A stretch of 37,965 nt of DNA from Actinomycetota bacterium (lineage in GTDB: Bacteria > Actinomycetota > Thermoleophilia > Gaiellales > Gaiellaceae). Both the position numbers and the translations under genes were made by a program. Below are positions 23,470-32,356 of the stretch, piece by piece. The stretch's first letter is position 1. Every line of letters starts with the position of its first letter. Where the stretch lies: assembly GCA_005884575.1 (NCBI GenBank), contig VAWW01000035.1:12761-50725 (forward strand). The letters are read 5' to 3'. The notes beneath the pieces are model-generated. The model was not told where the DNA came from. It saw only the letters and a list, made by a program, of their open reading frames with translations, and made no database searches.

Positions 23470-24484
23470 CAGCACAGCCACCCAGCCGGCGGTTCGGCTC
23501 TCGGGTGTGCGCCGGCACTACGGAGACGTCCGCGCGGTCGACGGCGTCGACCTCGAGATCGCGCCGGGAGAGTTCTTCACGATGCTCGGCCCGTCCGGCT
23601 CGGGCAAGACGACGACGCTGCGGCTGATCGCGGGGTTCGAGCAGCCGGACGAAGGACGGATCGAGCTCGACGGCAAGGACCTGACGCGCGTCCCGCCGTA
23701 TCTGCGCGACGTCAACACCGTCTTCCAGGACTACGCGCTCTTCCCGCACATGACCGTCGCGGAGAACGTCGAGTACGGGCTGCGGGTCAAGGGCGTGCCG
23801 CGCCGCGTTCGCCGCTCGAAGGTCGAGGAGGCGCTGAAGATGGTGCGCCTGCCCGGGCTGGGCTCACGGCGACCGGTGCAGCTCTCGGGCGGCCAGCGGC
23901 AGCGCGTTGCGCTCGCGCGCGCGCTCGTGAACAGCCCGGCCGTGCTCCTGCTGGACGAGCCGCTCGGCGCGCTCGACCTGAAGCTGCGCCAGGAGATGCA
24001 GATCGAGCTGAAGCGGATCCAGCGCGAGATGAGCGACGTCGGCATGACGTTCATCTACGTCACGCACGACCAGGAGGAGGCGCTGACGATGAGCGACCGC
24101 CTCGCGGTCTTCAACGACGGGCGCATCGAGCAGGTCGGCACGCCGGCCGAGGTCTACGAGCATCCCGCCACGGAGTTCGTCGCCGGCTTCGTCGGCGTCT
24201 CGAACGTGCTCGAGCGCGACGGCCGCCGCTTCACCGTCCGCCCGGAGAAGATCCGCGTCAACGACGAGAACGGCCCCGGCGAGCGGGGGCGGATCCGCGA
24301 CGTCGTCTACGTCGGGATGGTCACTCGCTACATCGTCGAGCTCGACTCGGGCGGCGAGCTCGTCGTCGTCCGGCAGAACCTCGAGACGTCCTCGCAGGAG
24401 GCGCTCGAGGCGCGTGGCAAGCGCGTCCGGCTCGAATGGCGGCCGGAGCACACGTACGAGATCAAGGAGGGAAACGAGTCGTGA
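23432..24484 (+). CDS. potA: ATP-binding protein of a polyamine-type ABC transporter
   Basis: 350 residues. Walker A is GPSGSGKTT, the signature is [15 protein letters not shown], Walker B is [12 protein letters not shown] and the switch His is in YVTHDQEEA; a C-terminal TOBE-like domain starts near [10 protein letters not shown]. This is the PotA/spermidine-putrescine subgroup of the CUT1-like importers. It couples ATP hydrolysis to uptake through the PotB and PotC membrane proteins. The start is TTG at 23432, inside the end of gabT, behind GGAGGAGG; no other start codon precedes the conserved region at a sensible place. Confidence 0.9.
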   Translation: MALQLQGETRALNSTATQPAVRLSGVRRHYGDVRAVDGVDLEIAPGEFFTMLGPSGSGKTTTLRLIAGFEQPDEGRIELDGKDLTRVPPYLRDVNTVFQDYALFPHMTVAENVEYGLRVKGVPRRVRRSKVEEALKMVRLPGLGSRRPVQLSGGQRQRVALARALVNSPAVLLLDEPLGALDLKLRQEMQIELKRIQREMSDVGMTFIYVTHDQEEALTMSDRLAVFNDGRIEQVGTPAEVYEHPATEFVAGFVGVSNVLERDGRRFTVRPEKIRVNDENGPGERGRIRDVVYVGMVTRYIVELDSGGELVVVRQNLETSSQEALEARGKRVRLEWRPEHTYEIKEGNES

Positions 24485-25629
24485 GAGGGATTCGAAGGAC
24501 ACGCGTACTCGCCGCGGCGGTGACCGCGGCGCTGTGCGTGCCTGCGGCCGGCGTCGGGAGCGGCCAGGGGTTGCCGACGTCGATCGGCAAGGGCGAAGGA
24601 CAGCTGAACCTGATCGCGTGGGAGGGCTACACGCAGCCGCAGTGGGTGAAGCCGTTCCAGAAGTCGACGGGCTGCACGGTGCACGCCAAGTACGCCGGCT
24701 CGTCGGACGAGATGGTGACGCTGATGCGGTCCGGCGGCGGCAGCCAGTACGACATGGTCTCCGCGTCCGGCGACGCCAGCCTCCGCCTGATCTACGGGAA
24801 GGACGTCCAGCCTGTCAACCCCGCGCTGATTCCCGATTACAAGAACTTCATCCCGGCGCTGAAATCGCCGCCGCACAACACGGTCGGCGGCAAGCATTAC
24901 GGGATCTCGCTGCAGTGGGGGCCGAACACGCTCCTCTACAACACCGCGAAGGTGAAGTCGAAGCCGACGAGCTGGGCCGCGATCTACGACGCGAAGTACA
25001 AGGGCAAGGTCACGGTTCCGGACAACCCGATCCAGATCGCGGACGCGGCCCTCTACCTCTCGAAGGCGCAGGCCGGGCTCGGGATCAAGGACCCGTATGA
25101 GCTGAACGAGAAGCAGTTCGCCGCCGCGGTCGCGCTGCTGAAGAAACAGAAGCCGCTGATCAAGAAGTATTGGGCGCTCGCGTCCGACGAGATCGACCTG
25201 TTCAAGAACGGCGACGCGGTGATCGGCGCGTCCTGGCCGTACCAGACGAACACGCTCAAGGCGGCGAAGGTGCCGGTCGCCGACGTGATCCCTAAGGAGG
25301 GCGCGACCGGCTGGGCCGACACCTGGATGCTGTCCGCGAAGGCGAAGCACCCGAACTGCGCGTACAAGTGGATGCAGTGGGTCTCGACGCCGAAGGTGCA
25401 GGCGCAGCAGGCGATCTCGTTCGGCGAGACGCCGGCGAATCTGAAGGCCTGCGCGTGGATGGACAAGCTCTCGAAGGGCACGTGTGCCCAGTACCACGCG
25501 AACGCGCCGACGGCCTACTTCAACTCGATCAGGTTCTGGAAGACCCCCGTTGCCGACTGCGGTAACGGCAAGAAGGACTGCATGGACTACACGAAGTGGC
25601 AGCAGGCCTGGACTCAGCTCAAGGGCTGA
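24481..25629 (+). CDS. potD: Polyamine-type periplasmic/lipid-side substrate-binding protein
   Basis: 382 residues, PotD/PotF-like: an export signal ([20 protein letters not shown]), then [67 protein letters not shown], the hinge and second lobe, and [20 protein letters not shown] near the ligand. The Trp and Asp/Glu residues of these blocks usually hold the amine groups of spermidine or putrescine. Cys residues near the C-terminus ([16 protein letters not shown]) are extra. The GTG start overlaps the potA TGA (GTGA) and has AAGGAGG upstream. A strong hairpin follows the stop. Confidence 0.9.
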   Translation: MRGIRRTRVLAAAVTAALCVPAAGVGSGQGLPTSIGKGEGQLNLIAWEGYTQPQWVKPFQKSTGCTVHAKYAGSSDEMVTLMRSGGGSQYDMVSASGDASLRLIYGKDVQPVNPALIPDYKNFIPALKSPPHNTVGGKHYGISLQWGPNTLLYNTAKVKSKPTSWAAIYDAKYKGKVTVPDNPIQIADAALYLSKAQAGLGIKDPYELNEKQFAAAVALLKKQKPLIKKYWALASDEIDLFKNGDAVIGASWPYQTNTLKAAKVPVADVIPKEGATGWADTWMLSAKAKHPNCAYKWMQWVSTPKVQAQQAISFGETPANLKACAWMDKLSKGTCAQYHANAPTAYFNSIRFWKTPVADCGNGKKDCMDYTKWQQAWTQLKG

Positions 25630-26534
25630 GCCCTCGGCGGGCGGGCGCTCCCCTGCGGAGCGCCCGCCTTCGTGTCTCCTCCTTCTTCTGGCGGCACCGC
25701 TGGGCGAAGGCGGTGCTGCTGCTCGCGCCGCCGCTGTTCGCGTTCGGGCTCGTCTATCTCGCGTCGCTCGTCGCGCTGCTCGTCTCGGCGTTCTGGTCGG
25801 TCGACGCGTTCACGACCGAGATCGTCCACATCTGGAACGTCGACAATTTCCGCACGCTCTGGGACGAGAGCGCATACCGGACGATCGCGCTGCGGACGAT
25901 CGGCATCGCCGCCGCGGTGACGGTGACGGACGCCGTGCTCGCGTTCCCGTTCGCGTACTTCATGGCGCGCGTGGCGGGGCCGCGCCGGCGCGCGCTGCTC
26001 TTCGTGCTCGTGCTGCTGCCGCTCTGGTCGAGCTACCTCGTGCGCGTCTACGTCTGGCGGCTGATCCTCAACCAGGACGGGGTGCTGAACTGGGCGCTCG
26101 GCAAGGTCGGGCTCCCGGATGCGCACATCGCGTACACGAACGTAGCGGTCTGGATCGTCTTCTCGTATGTCTGGCTGCCGTTCATGATCCTGCCGGTCTA
26201 CGGCGCGCTGGAGCGGATCCCGGACTCGCTGCTGGAGGCCTCGCGCGACCTCGGGGCGCGCGGTTTCCTGACGCTGCGCAAGATCGTGCTCCCGCTGGCG
26301 CTGCCGGGGCTCGTTGCGGGCTCGATCTTCACGTTCTCGCTCACGCTCGGCGACTACGTGACACCGCTGCTCGCGGGGGGCTCGAGCTCGCAGTTCATCG
26401 GCAACGTCGTCTACTCGAGCGTCGGCGTCTCGAACAACGTCCCTTTCGCCGCGGCCTTCGCGACCGTGCCGCTCGCGGTCATGGCCGTCTACCTGCTGAT
26501 CGCGCGCCGCCTCGGCGCCTTCGAGGCGATGTAG
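25596..26534 (+). CDS. potB: Polyamine-type ABC transporter permease (PotB-like)
   Basis: An inner-membrane permease with six hydrophobic segments from about 25711 on (LLLAPPLFAFGLVYLASLVA onward) and the EAA loop for contact with the ATPase (LEASRDLGARGFLTLRKIVLPLALPG). The start is uncertain: GTG at 25596 lies inside potD and would place the potD-potB hairpin in the coding region, while GTG at 25711 would remove the positively charged residues (FFWRHRWAK) that should precede the first helix. No ATG, GTG or TTG lies between them in frame. Codons before about 25670 look non-coding (many end in A or T), so a start near GTC at 25674 or a single-base error is possible. Confidence 0.85.
   Translation: MAAGLDSAQGLSPRRAGAPLRSARLRVSSFFWRHRWAKAVLLLAPPLFAFGLVYLASLVALLVSAFWSVDAFTTEIVHIWNVDNFRTLWDESAYRTIALRTIGIAAAVTVTDAVLAFPFAYFMARVAGPRRRALLFVLVLLPLWSSYLVRVYVWRLILNQDGVLNWALGKVGLPDAHIAYTNVAVWIVFSYVWLPFMILPVYGALERIPDSLLEASRDLGARGFLTLRKIVLPLALPGLVAGSIFTFSLTLGDYVTPLLAGGSSSQFIGNVVYSSVGVSNNVPFAAAFATVPLAVMAVYLLIARRLGAFEAM
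25640..25668 (+). terminator. Strong hairpin between potD and potB
   Basis: GGCGGGCGCTCC (25640-25651), loop CCTGC, GGAGCGCCCGCC (25657-25668): a perfect 12-bp stem followed by the pyrimidine-rich TTCGTGTCTCCTCCTTCTTC. It lies inside the operon, so it is probably a partial terminator or an mRNA-end protector that lets more binding protein than permease be made. Confidence 0.7.
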
Positions 26535-27350
26535 ATGGAATCCCGTCGCACCCGCTGGGCGCTCGGCGCGTGGGTCGCGCTCGTGATCCTCTTCCTCTGG
26601 ATCCCGCTCGCGCTGATCATGGTCTACGCGTTCAACAAGTCGAACGTGCAGAGCTGGCCGATCACGGGCTTCACCACGCACTGGTTCGGGGTCGCATGGC
26701 GGAGCGGCGAGGTGCGCGACGCGATCTGGCTCTCGGTGCGCGCGGGCCTCCTCGCGACCGGCGTCGCGCTCGTGCTCGGCTCGGCGGCGGCGTTCGCCAT
26801 CGCGCGCTTCCGCTTCTTCGGCCGGGAGTCGGTCTCGTTTCTGCTCGTGCTGCCGATCGCCCTGCCCGGGATCATCACCGGGATGGCGCTCAACTCGTTC
26901 TTCACGTTCAACCACATCAACCTGTCGCTGTGGACGATCGTGATCGGACACGCGACGTTCTGCGTCGTGATCGTCTACAACAACGTCCTCGCGCGGCTGC
27001 GGCGGACGCAGGCGTCGCTGATCGAGGCGTCGATGGATCTCGGCGCCGACGGCTGGCAGACGTTCCGGTTCGTGACCTGGCCCGTCCTCTCGACGGCTCT
27101 GGTCGCCGGCGGACTGCTTGCGTTCGCACTCTCGTTCGACGAGGTTGTCGTGACGTACTTCACGGCCGGGGCGCAGAACACGCTGCCGCTGCTGATCCTC
27201 GGCTACATTCGACTCGGCCAGCAGCTCCCGGTCGTCAACGCGGTCGCGTTCGTGATCATCCTCTTCACGGTGATCCCAGTGGCGCTGGCCCAGCGGCTGA
27301 TGCGCGACACTGGTGTGCTACGACGTACGGCAGCAGTAACGACGGTCTAG
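26535..27350 (+). CDS. potC: Polyamine-type ABC transporter permease (PotC-like)
   Basis: 271 residues, the second permease of the importer, with six membrane segments: RWALGAWVALVILFLWIPLA (first), then VSFLLVLPIALPGIITGMAL and the EAA loop LIEASMDLGADGWQTFRFVT before the last helices. The cytoplasmic N-terminus is basic (ESRRTRW). Its ATG follows the potB TAG with no gap, so the two are coupled. With PotA, PotB and PotD it forms a complete importer. Confidence 0.9.
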   Translation: MESRRTRWALGAWVALVILFLWIPLALIMVYAFNKSNVQSWPITGFTTHWFGVAWRSGEVRDAIWLSVRAGLLATGVALVLGSAAAFAIARFRFFGRESVSFLLVLPIALPGIITGMALNSFFTFNHINLSLWTIVIGHATFCVVIVYNNVLARLRRTQASLIEASMDLGADGWQTFRFVTWPVLSTALVAGGLLAFALSFDEVVVTYFTAGAQNTLPLLILGYIRLGQQLPVVNAVAFVIILFTVIPVALAQRLMRDTGVLRRTAAVTTV

Positions 27351-27359
27351 GAGGGTTCG

Positions 27360-28805
27360 ATGAGCACCACCGTTCAGCAGTTCAAAAATTTCGTCGGCGG
27401 CAAGTGGGTGGAGGCCGAGGGCGGGACGATGGAGGTGATCAACCCGGCCACCGGCGAGACGATCGCCGAGGTGCCGCGCGCGACCGCCGCCGACGTCGAC
27501 CGGGCCGTCGAGGCCGCCGAGCAGGCGCTGCCGGACTGGCTCGAGGCGACGCCGAAAGAGCGCTCGGAGCTCATCCACAAGCTCGCCGACGTGCTCGAGC
27601 AGAACGCAGAGGAGCTCGCGCAGCTCGAGTCGGTCAACGTCGGCAAGCCCCTGATGGCCTCACGCGACGAGATGCCGTTCTCGGCGGACAACCTCCGCTT
27701 CTTCGCCGGCGCGGCCCGGATCCTCGAGGGCAAGTCGGCGGGTGAGTACATCAAGGGCTACACGTCGATGCTCCGGCGCGAGCCGCTCGGGATCGTCGGC
27801 GGCATCTGCCCCTGGAACTACCCGCTGATGATGGCGGTCTGGAAGATCGGCCCTGCGCTGGCCGCGGGGAACGTCCAGATCCTCAAGCCGGCGGAGCAGA
27901 CGCCGCTCTCGCTGCTGCGCTTCGTGCAGCTCGCCGAGGACGTCATCCCGCCGGGCGTCCTGAACGTCGTCACCGGCGACGGCGTTCCCGCCGGCGAGCG
28001 AATCGTCACGCATCCGTCGGTGCGGCTCGTCTCGCTGACAGGCGACGTCGAGACGGGGAAGGCGATCGCCCGCGCGGCGGCGGACACGCTGAAGCGCGTC
28101 CACCTCGAGCTCGGCGGCAAGGCGCCGATGGTCGTCTTCGACGACGCCGACCCGGAGGCGGTCGCGGCTGGAATCCGGCTCGCGGGCTACTGGAACTCGG
28201 GACAGGACTGCACCGCCGGCTCGCGCGTCATCGCCGGCCCGAAGATCTACGACGCGCTGCTCGAGGCGCTCGTGCCGCAGGTCGAGTCGCTGAAGGTCGG
28301 CGACCCGATGGAAAGCGACGAGATCGAGATGGGCTCCGTGATCTCGCAGTCGCAGCAGGAGCGCATCCTCGGCTTCCTCGAGCGCGCCAAGGGTGCGACC
28401 GTCCTCACCGGCGGTGCTCTAGGAATGAGGAACGGCGACCGCGGCTTCTTCGTCCAGCCGACGATCGTCACCGACGTGAAGCAGGACGACGAGATCGTCC
28501 AGAAGGAGGTCTTCGGGCCCGTCGTCACGGTGCAGAAGTTCGCGGACGACGACGAGGCGATCCGCTGGGCGAACGACGTCAAGTACGGCCTCGCCGCATC
28601 GGTGTGGACGCGCGACGTCGGCCGGGCGCTCAACGCCGCGCGGAAGCTCCAGTTCGGAACGGTGTGGATCAACGACCACCTGCTCCCGATCTCGAGCGAG
28701 CTCCCGCACGGCGGCTACAAGCAGTCCGGCTACGGCAAGGACATGTCCATCTACTCCATGGAGGAGTACACGCAACTGAAGCACGTAGCGGCCAAGATCG
28801 ACTAG
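27360..28805 (+). CDS. Aldehyde dehydrogenase, likely gamma-aminobutyraldehyde or betaine aldehyde type
   Basis: 481 residues. NAD-dependent aldehyde dehydrogenase with [20 protein letters not shown] at the N-terminus, [21 protein letters not shown], the general-base Glu250 in [14 protein letters not shown], and the nucleophile Cys284 in [16 protein letters not shown]-terminal [20 protein letters not shown] is typical of the gamma-aminobutyraldehyde / betaine aldehyde dehydrogenase group. In this operon it would oxidise 4-aminobutanal, or succinate semialdehyde from GABA. The ATG has GGAGG 5 bases upstream, only 9 bases after potC. Confidence 0.9.
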   Translation: MSTTVQQFKNFVGGKWVEAEGGTMEVINPATGETIAEVPRATAADVDRAVEAAEQALPDWLEATPKERSELIHKLADVLEQNAEELAQLESVNVGKPLMASRDEMPFSADNLRFFAGAARILEGKSAGEYIKGYTSMLRREPLGIVGGICPWNYPLMMAVWKIGPALAAGNVQILKPAEQTPLSLLRFVQLAEDVIPPGVLNVVTGDGVPAGERIVTHPSVRLVSLTGDVETGKAIARAAADTLKRVHLELGGKAPMVVFDDADPEAVAAGIRLAGYWNSGQDCTAGSRVIAGPKIYDALLEALVPQVESLKVGDPMESDEIEMGSVISQSQQERILGFLERAKGATVLTGGALGMRNGDRGFFVQPTIVTDVKQDDEIVQKEVFGPVVTVQKFADDDEAIRWANDVKYGLAASVWTRDVGRALNAARKLQFGTVWINDHLLPISSELPHGGYKQSGYGKDMSIYSMEEYTQLKHVAAKID

Positions 28806-28816
28806 TCCAAACGGGA

Positions 28817-28841
28817 CACGACAGGGGCTGGCCCCGTCGTG
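28817..28841 (+). terminator. Hairpin after the aldehyde dehydrogenase gene
   Basis: CACGAC (28817-28822) pairs with GTCGTG (28836-28841) and GGGG with CCCC inside it, with one bulged base and a 4-base loop. No T run follows, so it may act as a weak terminator or an mRNA end for the operon. Confidence 0.5.
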
Positions 28842-28861
28842 GCCGTTGCGGCCATGTCCGG

Positions 28862-29743
28862 GTGGGGAACACGGCCGGCGTGGAGATCTCGCACGCTGAC
28901 CGGGTCTACTGGCGCGAGGAGGCGCTGACGAAGGGCGACCTTGCGGATTACTACCGCGAGATCGCGCCTGTGCTGCTGGCGCACCTGCGCGACCGGCCGT
29001 TCACGATCAAGCAGCACTACACGGTCCCACGCGGGCCGTTTCGCTGGATCAAGGACGCGCCGCCCGAGCTGCCGGAATGGATTCCCGTCTCGCCCCAGCC
29101 GGCGAAGTCGCGCGGCGGCGAGCTCGTCCGCTACCCGCTCGTCAACGACGTCGAGTCGCTGTCGTGGATGGTCGACTTCGGCGTCGTCGACCTGCACGTC
29201 TGGCCCTCGCGCGTCGACGCGCCCGACCGCCCTGACTTCGTGCTCTTCGACCTCGATCCCGCGGGCGTCGACTTCCGCGACGTCGCCCGGGCAGCGCTGC
29301 TCAGTCGCGACGCGCTCGCGGCAGTGGGCCTCCGCTCGTACCCGATGACGACCGGCGGCGAGGGGATGCACGTGCGCGTCCCGATCGAGCGCCGCCATAC
29401 GCACGCCGACGCGCGCTGGTTCGCCGAGGTGATCGCCGGCGCGCTCCGCGACACCTCCAAGGGTCTGATCACCCTGGAGCGCGACAGAGAACGGCGCCGC
29501 GGCGTCTTCCTCGACACGAAGGTGAACGGCCACGGACAGCAGATCGTGGCCCCGTATTCAGTGCGGCCGCTCCCCCACGCTCCCGTGGCCGCGCCGCTCC
29601 GCTGGGACGAGGTCGGCGACGAACTCGACCCGCGGCACTTCACGATGGACGTCGTCCTCGAGCGGGCACGCCGCGAGGGCGATCTCTACGCGCCGGTGCT
29701 GGGCGGCCGCCAGCGGCTCGACCGGGCTCTCGCCTCGGTCTAG
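28862..29743 (+). CDS. Stand-alone LigD-type polymerase/primase domain protein
   Basis: 293 residues equal to the polymerase domain of bacterial LigD (an archaeo-eukaryotic primase fold): SHADRVYWREEALTKGDLAD (the usual opening), RDRPFTIKQHYTVPRG, the metal-binding FDLDPAG (Asp130 and Asp132), MTTGGEGMHVRVPI (family TSGGKGxHV block) and DTKVNGHGQQIVAPYSVR. In mycobacteria this activity fills ends in non-homologous end joining. No ligase, nuclease or Ku gene is in the window. GTG at 28862 is taken as start; GTG at 28880 is an alternative. It converges with infA, with three bases between the stops. Confidence 0.9.
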   Translation: MGNTAGVEISHADRVYWREEALTKGDLADYYREIAPVLLAHLRDRPFTIKQHYTVPRGPFRWIKDAPPELPEWIPVSPQPAKSRGGELVRYPLVNDVESLSWMVDFGVVDLHVWPSRVDAPDRPDFVLFDLDPAGVDFRDVARAALLSRDALAAVGLRSYPMTTGGEGMHVRVPIERRHTHADARWFAEVIAGALRDTSKGLITLERDRERRRGVFLDTKVNGHGQQIVAPYSVRPLPHAPVAAPLRWDEVGDELDPRHFTMDVVLERARREGDLYAPVLGGRQRLDRALASV

Positions 29744-29746
29744 CCG

Positions 29747-29968
29747 CTAGCGCTCGCGGTAGACGATCCGGCCGCGCGACAGGTCGTACGGTGAGAGCTC
29801 GACCTTGATCCGATCGCCGGGAAGAATCCTGATGCGGTAGCGCCGCATCTTTCCCGACGTGTAGCCGAGCGTCTCGTGCCCGTTGTCGAGGGCGATCCGA
29901 TACATACCGCTGCGGAACGCCTCGACGACCGTGCCTTCGACTTCGATCTTCTCTTCCTTGGTGGAGAT
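29747..29968 (-). CDS. infA: Translation initiation factor IF-1, apparently with an ATC start codon
   Basis: The protein matches IF-1 end to end: [50 protein letters not shown] and [14 protein letters not shown], an OB fold that binds the 30S A site during initiation. The family starts M-(A/S)-KEEKIEVEG. Here the codon at that place is ATC (29968-29966), preceded by AAGGAGG with 4 bases of spacing. No ATG, GTG or TTG occurs in frame between the upstream csp stop and a Met far inside the protein. With ATC as start the product has 73 residues, the normal length. It lies 13 bases after csp on the same strand. A base-call error (ATG to ATC) is the alternative. Confidence 0.9.
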   Translation of the reverse strand: MSTKEEKIEVEGTVVEAFRSGMYRIALDNGHETLGYTSGKMRRYRIRILPGDRIKVELSPYDLSRGRIVYRER

Positions 29969-29981
29969 GTCGCCTCCTTGA

Positions 29982-30188
29982 CTAGGCGATCTGCACGACG
30001 TTCTTCGCCTCCGGGCCCTTCTGCCCCTCGGCGGCCTCGTACTCCACCTTCGCACCTTCGACGAGCGAGCGGAAGCCATCGCCGGCGATCGCGGTGTGGT
30101 GGACAAAGAGATCCTTGCCGCCGTCCTCCGGGGCGATGAAGCCGTACCCCTTGGCGTCGTTGAACCACTTCACGGTTCCTGTTGCCAT
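29982..30188 (-). CDS. Cold-shock protein (CspA family)
   Basis: 68 residues, complete: [20 protein letters not shown] with RNP1 (KGYGFI), then [10 protein letters not shown] with RNP2 (LFVHH), then [20 protein letters not shown]. It binds single-stranded nucleic acid through an OB fold and acts as an RNA chaperone. The ATG has a strong GGAGGTGA site 7 bases upstream. Its stop is 13 bases before infA, so the two are cotranscribed, an arrangement that would link IF-1 to cold-shock control. No long classical cold-box leader is obvious. Confidence 0.95.
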   Translation of the reverse strand: MATGTVKWFNDAKGYGFIAPEDGGKDLFVHHTAIAGDGFRSLVEGAKVEYEAAEGQKGPEAKNVVQIA

Positions 30189-30275
30189 AACTATTTCACC
30201 TCCTACCCAACGTGAACGAACGGGTGGGAAGGCGAAAGTGCCATCGAACCGCGCTCTGATTACCAGCGAACCGTA

Positions 30276-30290
30276 GCACCGATTCGGTGC
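30276..30290. promoter_or_regulatory. Perfect palindrome in the divergent csp/spoIID gap
   Basis: GCACCG, centre ATT, CGGTGC. It lies just upstream of the plus-strand -10 at 30293 and about 90 bases before csp on the other strand. It could be an operator or a small hairpin; the sequence alone does not decide. Confidence 0.35.
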
Positions 30291-30292
30291 GC

Positions 30293-30298
30293 TAGCCT
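30293..30298 (+). promoter_or_regulatory. -10 box of the SpoIID-like gene
   Basis: TAGCCT, 9 bases before the GTG at 30308; no ribosome site is present, so the mRNA is leaderless or nearly so. Confidence 0.5.
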
Positions 30299-30307
30299 CT
30301 CTGGCTC

Positions 30308-31576
30308 GTGCGGAATGTTGCGCCGCTCATCGGCTGCTGCGCGGCCCTCTGGCCTGCAAACGCGCTTGCCGGCCCGGTCACGATCGCCGGGCGCGGCTGG
30401 GGCCACGGGGTCGGGATGAGCCAGTGGGGCGCGCGCGGATTCGCCGAGCACGGCTGGAGCTACCGGCGGATTCTCGGGCACTACTACCCGGGAACGGAGC
30501 TGCGGCGGGAGCCGGGAATCGACGTGCGCGTACTGATCGCGGAGGGCAGGCGGACCGTCGTCGTCGGCTCGAAGGCGCCGTTCCGCGTCCGCGACGCGCG
30601 CGGCCGGACGCGGACCCTGGGCGCCGGACGCCACCCGCTCCACGGCCGGCTCACCGTGATCCCCGGCGCAGCGCCGCTCTCGCTCGACGGCGCCGGCTAC
30701 CGCGGGCGGCTCGTCCTGCATGGCGGCACGGTCGTCAACGTCCTGCCGCTCGAGCGCTATCTCCGCGGCGTCGTCCCGTGGGAGATGCCGCACCGCTGGA
30801 ACCCGGAGGCGCTGAAGACGCAGGCAGTCGCCGCCCGCTCCTACGCACTCGCGACGCTGAAGCGCGGCCGGCCGTTCGACCTCTTCGCGGACACCCGCGA
30901 CCAGGTTTACGGCGGAATCCGCGCCGAGTCCGACGCGACGAACGCGGCGATCGGCGCGACGGCGGGCCAGGTGCTCACGTACGCGGGACGGCCGGCGCTG
31001 ACGTACTACTTCTCGACATCGGGTGGGCGGACTGCGGCGGCGATCGACGTCCTGCCGTGGGCGCCGCGCGTGCCGTACCTCGTCTCGGTCGCCGATCCGT
31101 ACGACGGCCTCTCGCCGCACCATGCGTGGCGCCTCACCTTCACGCGGCCGCGCTTAGGACAGCTCCTCCATCTCCCGGGCGTACAGCGGATCGAGCTTCA
31201 GAGCAACGCCTCGGGCCGCGTCGCAGAGGTCTGGGTACGCTGGCGCGGCGGGACGACGTCGATCGCGGGCAGGACGTTCCAGTCGGAGCTCGGCCTGCCG
31301 TCGACGTGGTTCCGCGTCGCCGGCGCCAAGACGACGACGGCGGCCGGCACGGCAGCGCCGCCCGCGCCCGCTCGGCTCAGCGGCTGGATCCTCGTGCTCG
31401 CCTCCGATCCCTCCGGCGACTCGGCCCGCGCCGCGGCGCGAAGGCTCGGCGCCGACGTCCTCCGCTCCGACGATTATCCCGGTCTCATACCCGGTTACTG
31501 GGTCGTCTACCGCGGTCCGTTCGCGAGCCGCCCGGCTGCAACCGGCGCCGCGTATCCCCGGCGCCTGTCGCCCTAA
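30308..31576 (+). CDS. SpoIID/LytB-domain protein with a C-terminal SPOR-like domain
   Basis: 422 residues: a signal peptide ([20 protein letters not shown]), [20 protein letters not shown] (typical SpoIID opening), a beta domain, the catalytic region [20 protein letters not shown] (Glu in VPWEMP as in the SpoIID glycan-strand lytic enzyme), [16 protein letters not shown] and [11 protein letters not shown]; then a linker rich in Ala, Thr and Pro and a last segment [20 protein letters not shown] to WVVYRGPF that resembles a SPOR peptidoglycan-binding fold. It cuts denuded glycan strands outside the membrane. The genome need not sporulate; such genes occur widely in actinobacteria. GTG is the start, set by the -10 box. 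Confidence 0.88.
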   Translation: MRNVAPLIGCCAALWPANALAGPVTIAGRGWGHGVGMSQWGARGFAEHGWSYRRILGHYYPGTELRREPGIDVRVLIAEGRRTVVVGSKAPFRVRDARGRTRTLGAGRHPLHGRLTVIPGAAPLSLDGAGYRGRLVLHGGTVVNVLPLERYLRGVVPWEMPHRWNPEALKTQAVAARSYALATLKRGRPFDLFADTRDQVYGGIRAESDATNAAIGATAGQVLTYAGRPALTYYFSTSGGRTAAAIDVLPWAPRVPYLVSVADPYDGLSPHHAWRLTFTRPRLGQLLHLPGVQRIELQSNASGRVAEVWVRWRGGTTSIAGRTFQSELGLPSTWFRVAGAKTTTAAGTAAPPAPARLSGWILVLASDPSGDSARAAARRLGADVLRSDDYPGLIPGYWVVYRGPFASRPAATGAAYPRRLSP

Positions 31577-31585
31577 CCCGGCCTC

Positions 31586-32356
31586 TTACTCGGGCGTCAC
31601 GTACGCGGCGGTCAGGCCACCGTCGACGAGGAACGTCGAGCCGTTCACGTAGGACGACTCGTCGCTCGCGAGGAAGAGGGCGCCCATGACGATCTCACGC
31701 GGCTTCGCGAGGCGGCCCATCGGCCAGTGGATCCGCCGCCGCTCGAGCGCCGCCGGGTCGCCGCCGAAGATGTTCAGGAGGAGCGGCGTCTCGACCGGCC
31801 CCGGGCAGAGTGCGTTCACGCGGATCCGGTCGCGTGCGAACTGCACCGCGAGCTCGCGGCTCATCGAGAGCACCGCGCCCTTGGACGCCGCGTAGGAGAT
31901 CTGCGACGTCGCTGCGCCGAGGATCGCGACGAACGACGCGACGTTGATCACCGAGCCTCCGCCGCGTCGCTGCAGGTGCGGGATACCATGCTTGCAGCAG
32001 AGGAAGACGCCCTTCGTGTTCACGTCCTGGACCCGCTGCCACGCCTCGACGTTCGTGTCGAGGATCGACGCGTCGTCGTCCGGTGAGATGCCGGCGTTGT
32101 TGTAGAGGACGTCGATGCCGCCGTACCGCTCGGCCGTCGCGTCCATCATCGCCTGCACCTGCCCCTCGTTCGCGACGTCGACGGTGAACGCGAACGCGTC
32201 GCCGGAGCAGAGGCCGACGGTCTCCTCCGCCGCGGCCCCGTCGACATCAGCAGCGCAGACCTTCGCGCCCTCACCCGTGAAGAGGATCGCCGCCTCGCGG
32301 CCCATCCCGCCGCCGGCGCCCGTGATCACGCAAACTTTGCCGTCCAACCTACCCAT
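31586..32356 (-). CDS. Short-chain dehydrogenase/reductase
   Basis: 256 residues, classical SDR: cofactor motif TGAGGGMG (TGxxxGxG), acidic CAADVD after strand 2 (favours NAD), NNAG, the catalytic Ser in NVASFVAILG, and YAASKG (YxxxK) with CPGPVETPL after it. The C-terminus DESSYVNGSTFLVDGG is standard for these tetrameric oxidoreductases. It oxidises or reduces a small alcohol or ketone; the substrate is not visible. Its ATG overlaps the last base of the aldehyde dehydrogenase TGA, so the two genes are coupled and may oxidise an alcohol through aldehyde to acid. Confidence 0.9.
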   Translation of the reverse strand: MGRLDGKVCVITGAGGGMGREAAILFTGEGAKVCAADVDGAAAEETVGLCSGDAFAFTVDVANEGQVQAMMDATAERYGGIDVLYNNAGISPDDDASILDTNVEAWQRVQDVNTKGVFLCCKHGIPHLQRRGGGSVINVASFVAILGAATSQISYAASKGAVLSMSRELAVQFARDRIRVNALCPGPVETPLLLNIFGGDPAALERRRIHWPMGRLAKPREIVMGALFLASDESSYVNGSTFLVDGGLTAAYVTPE

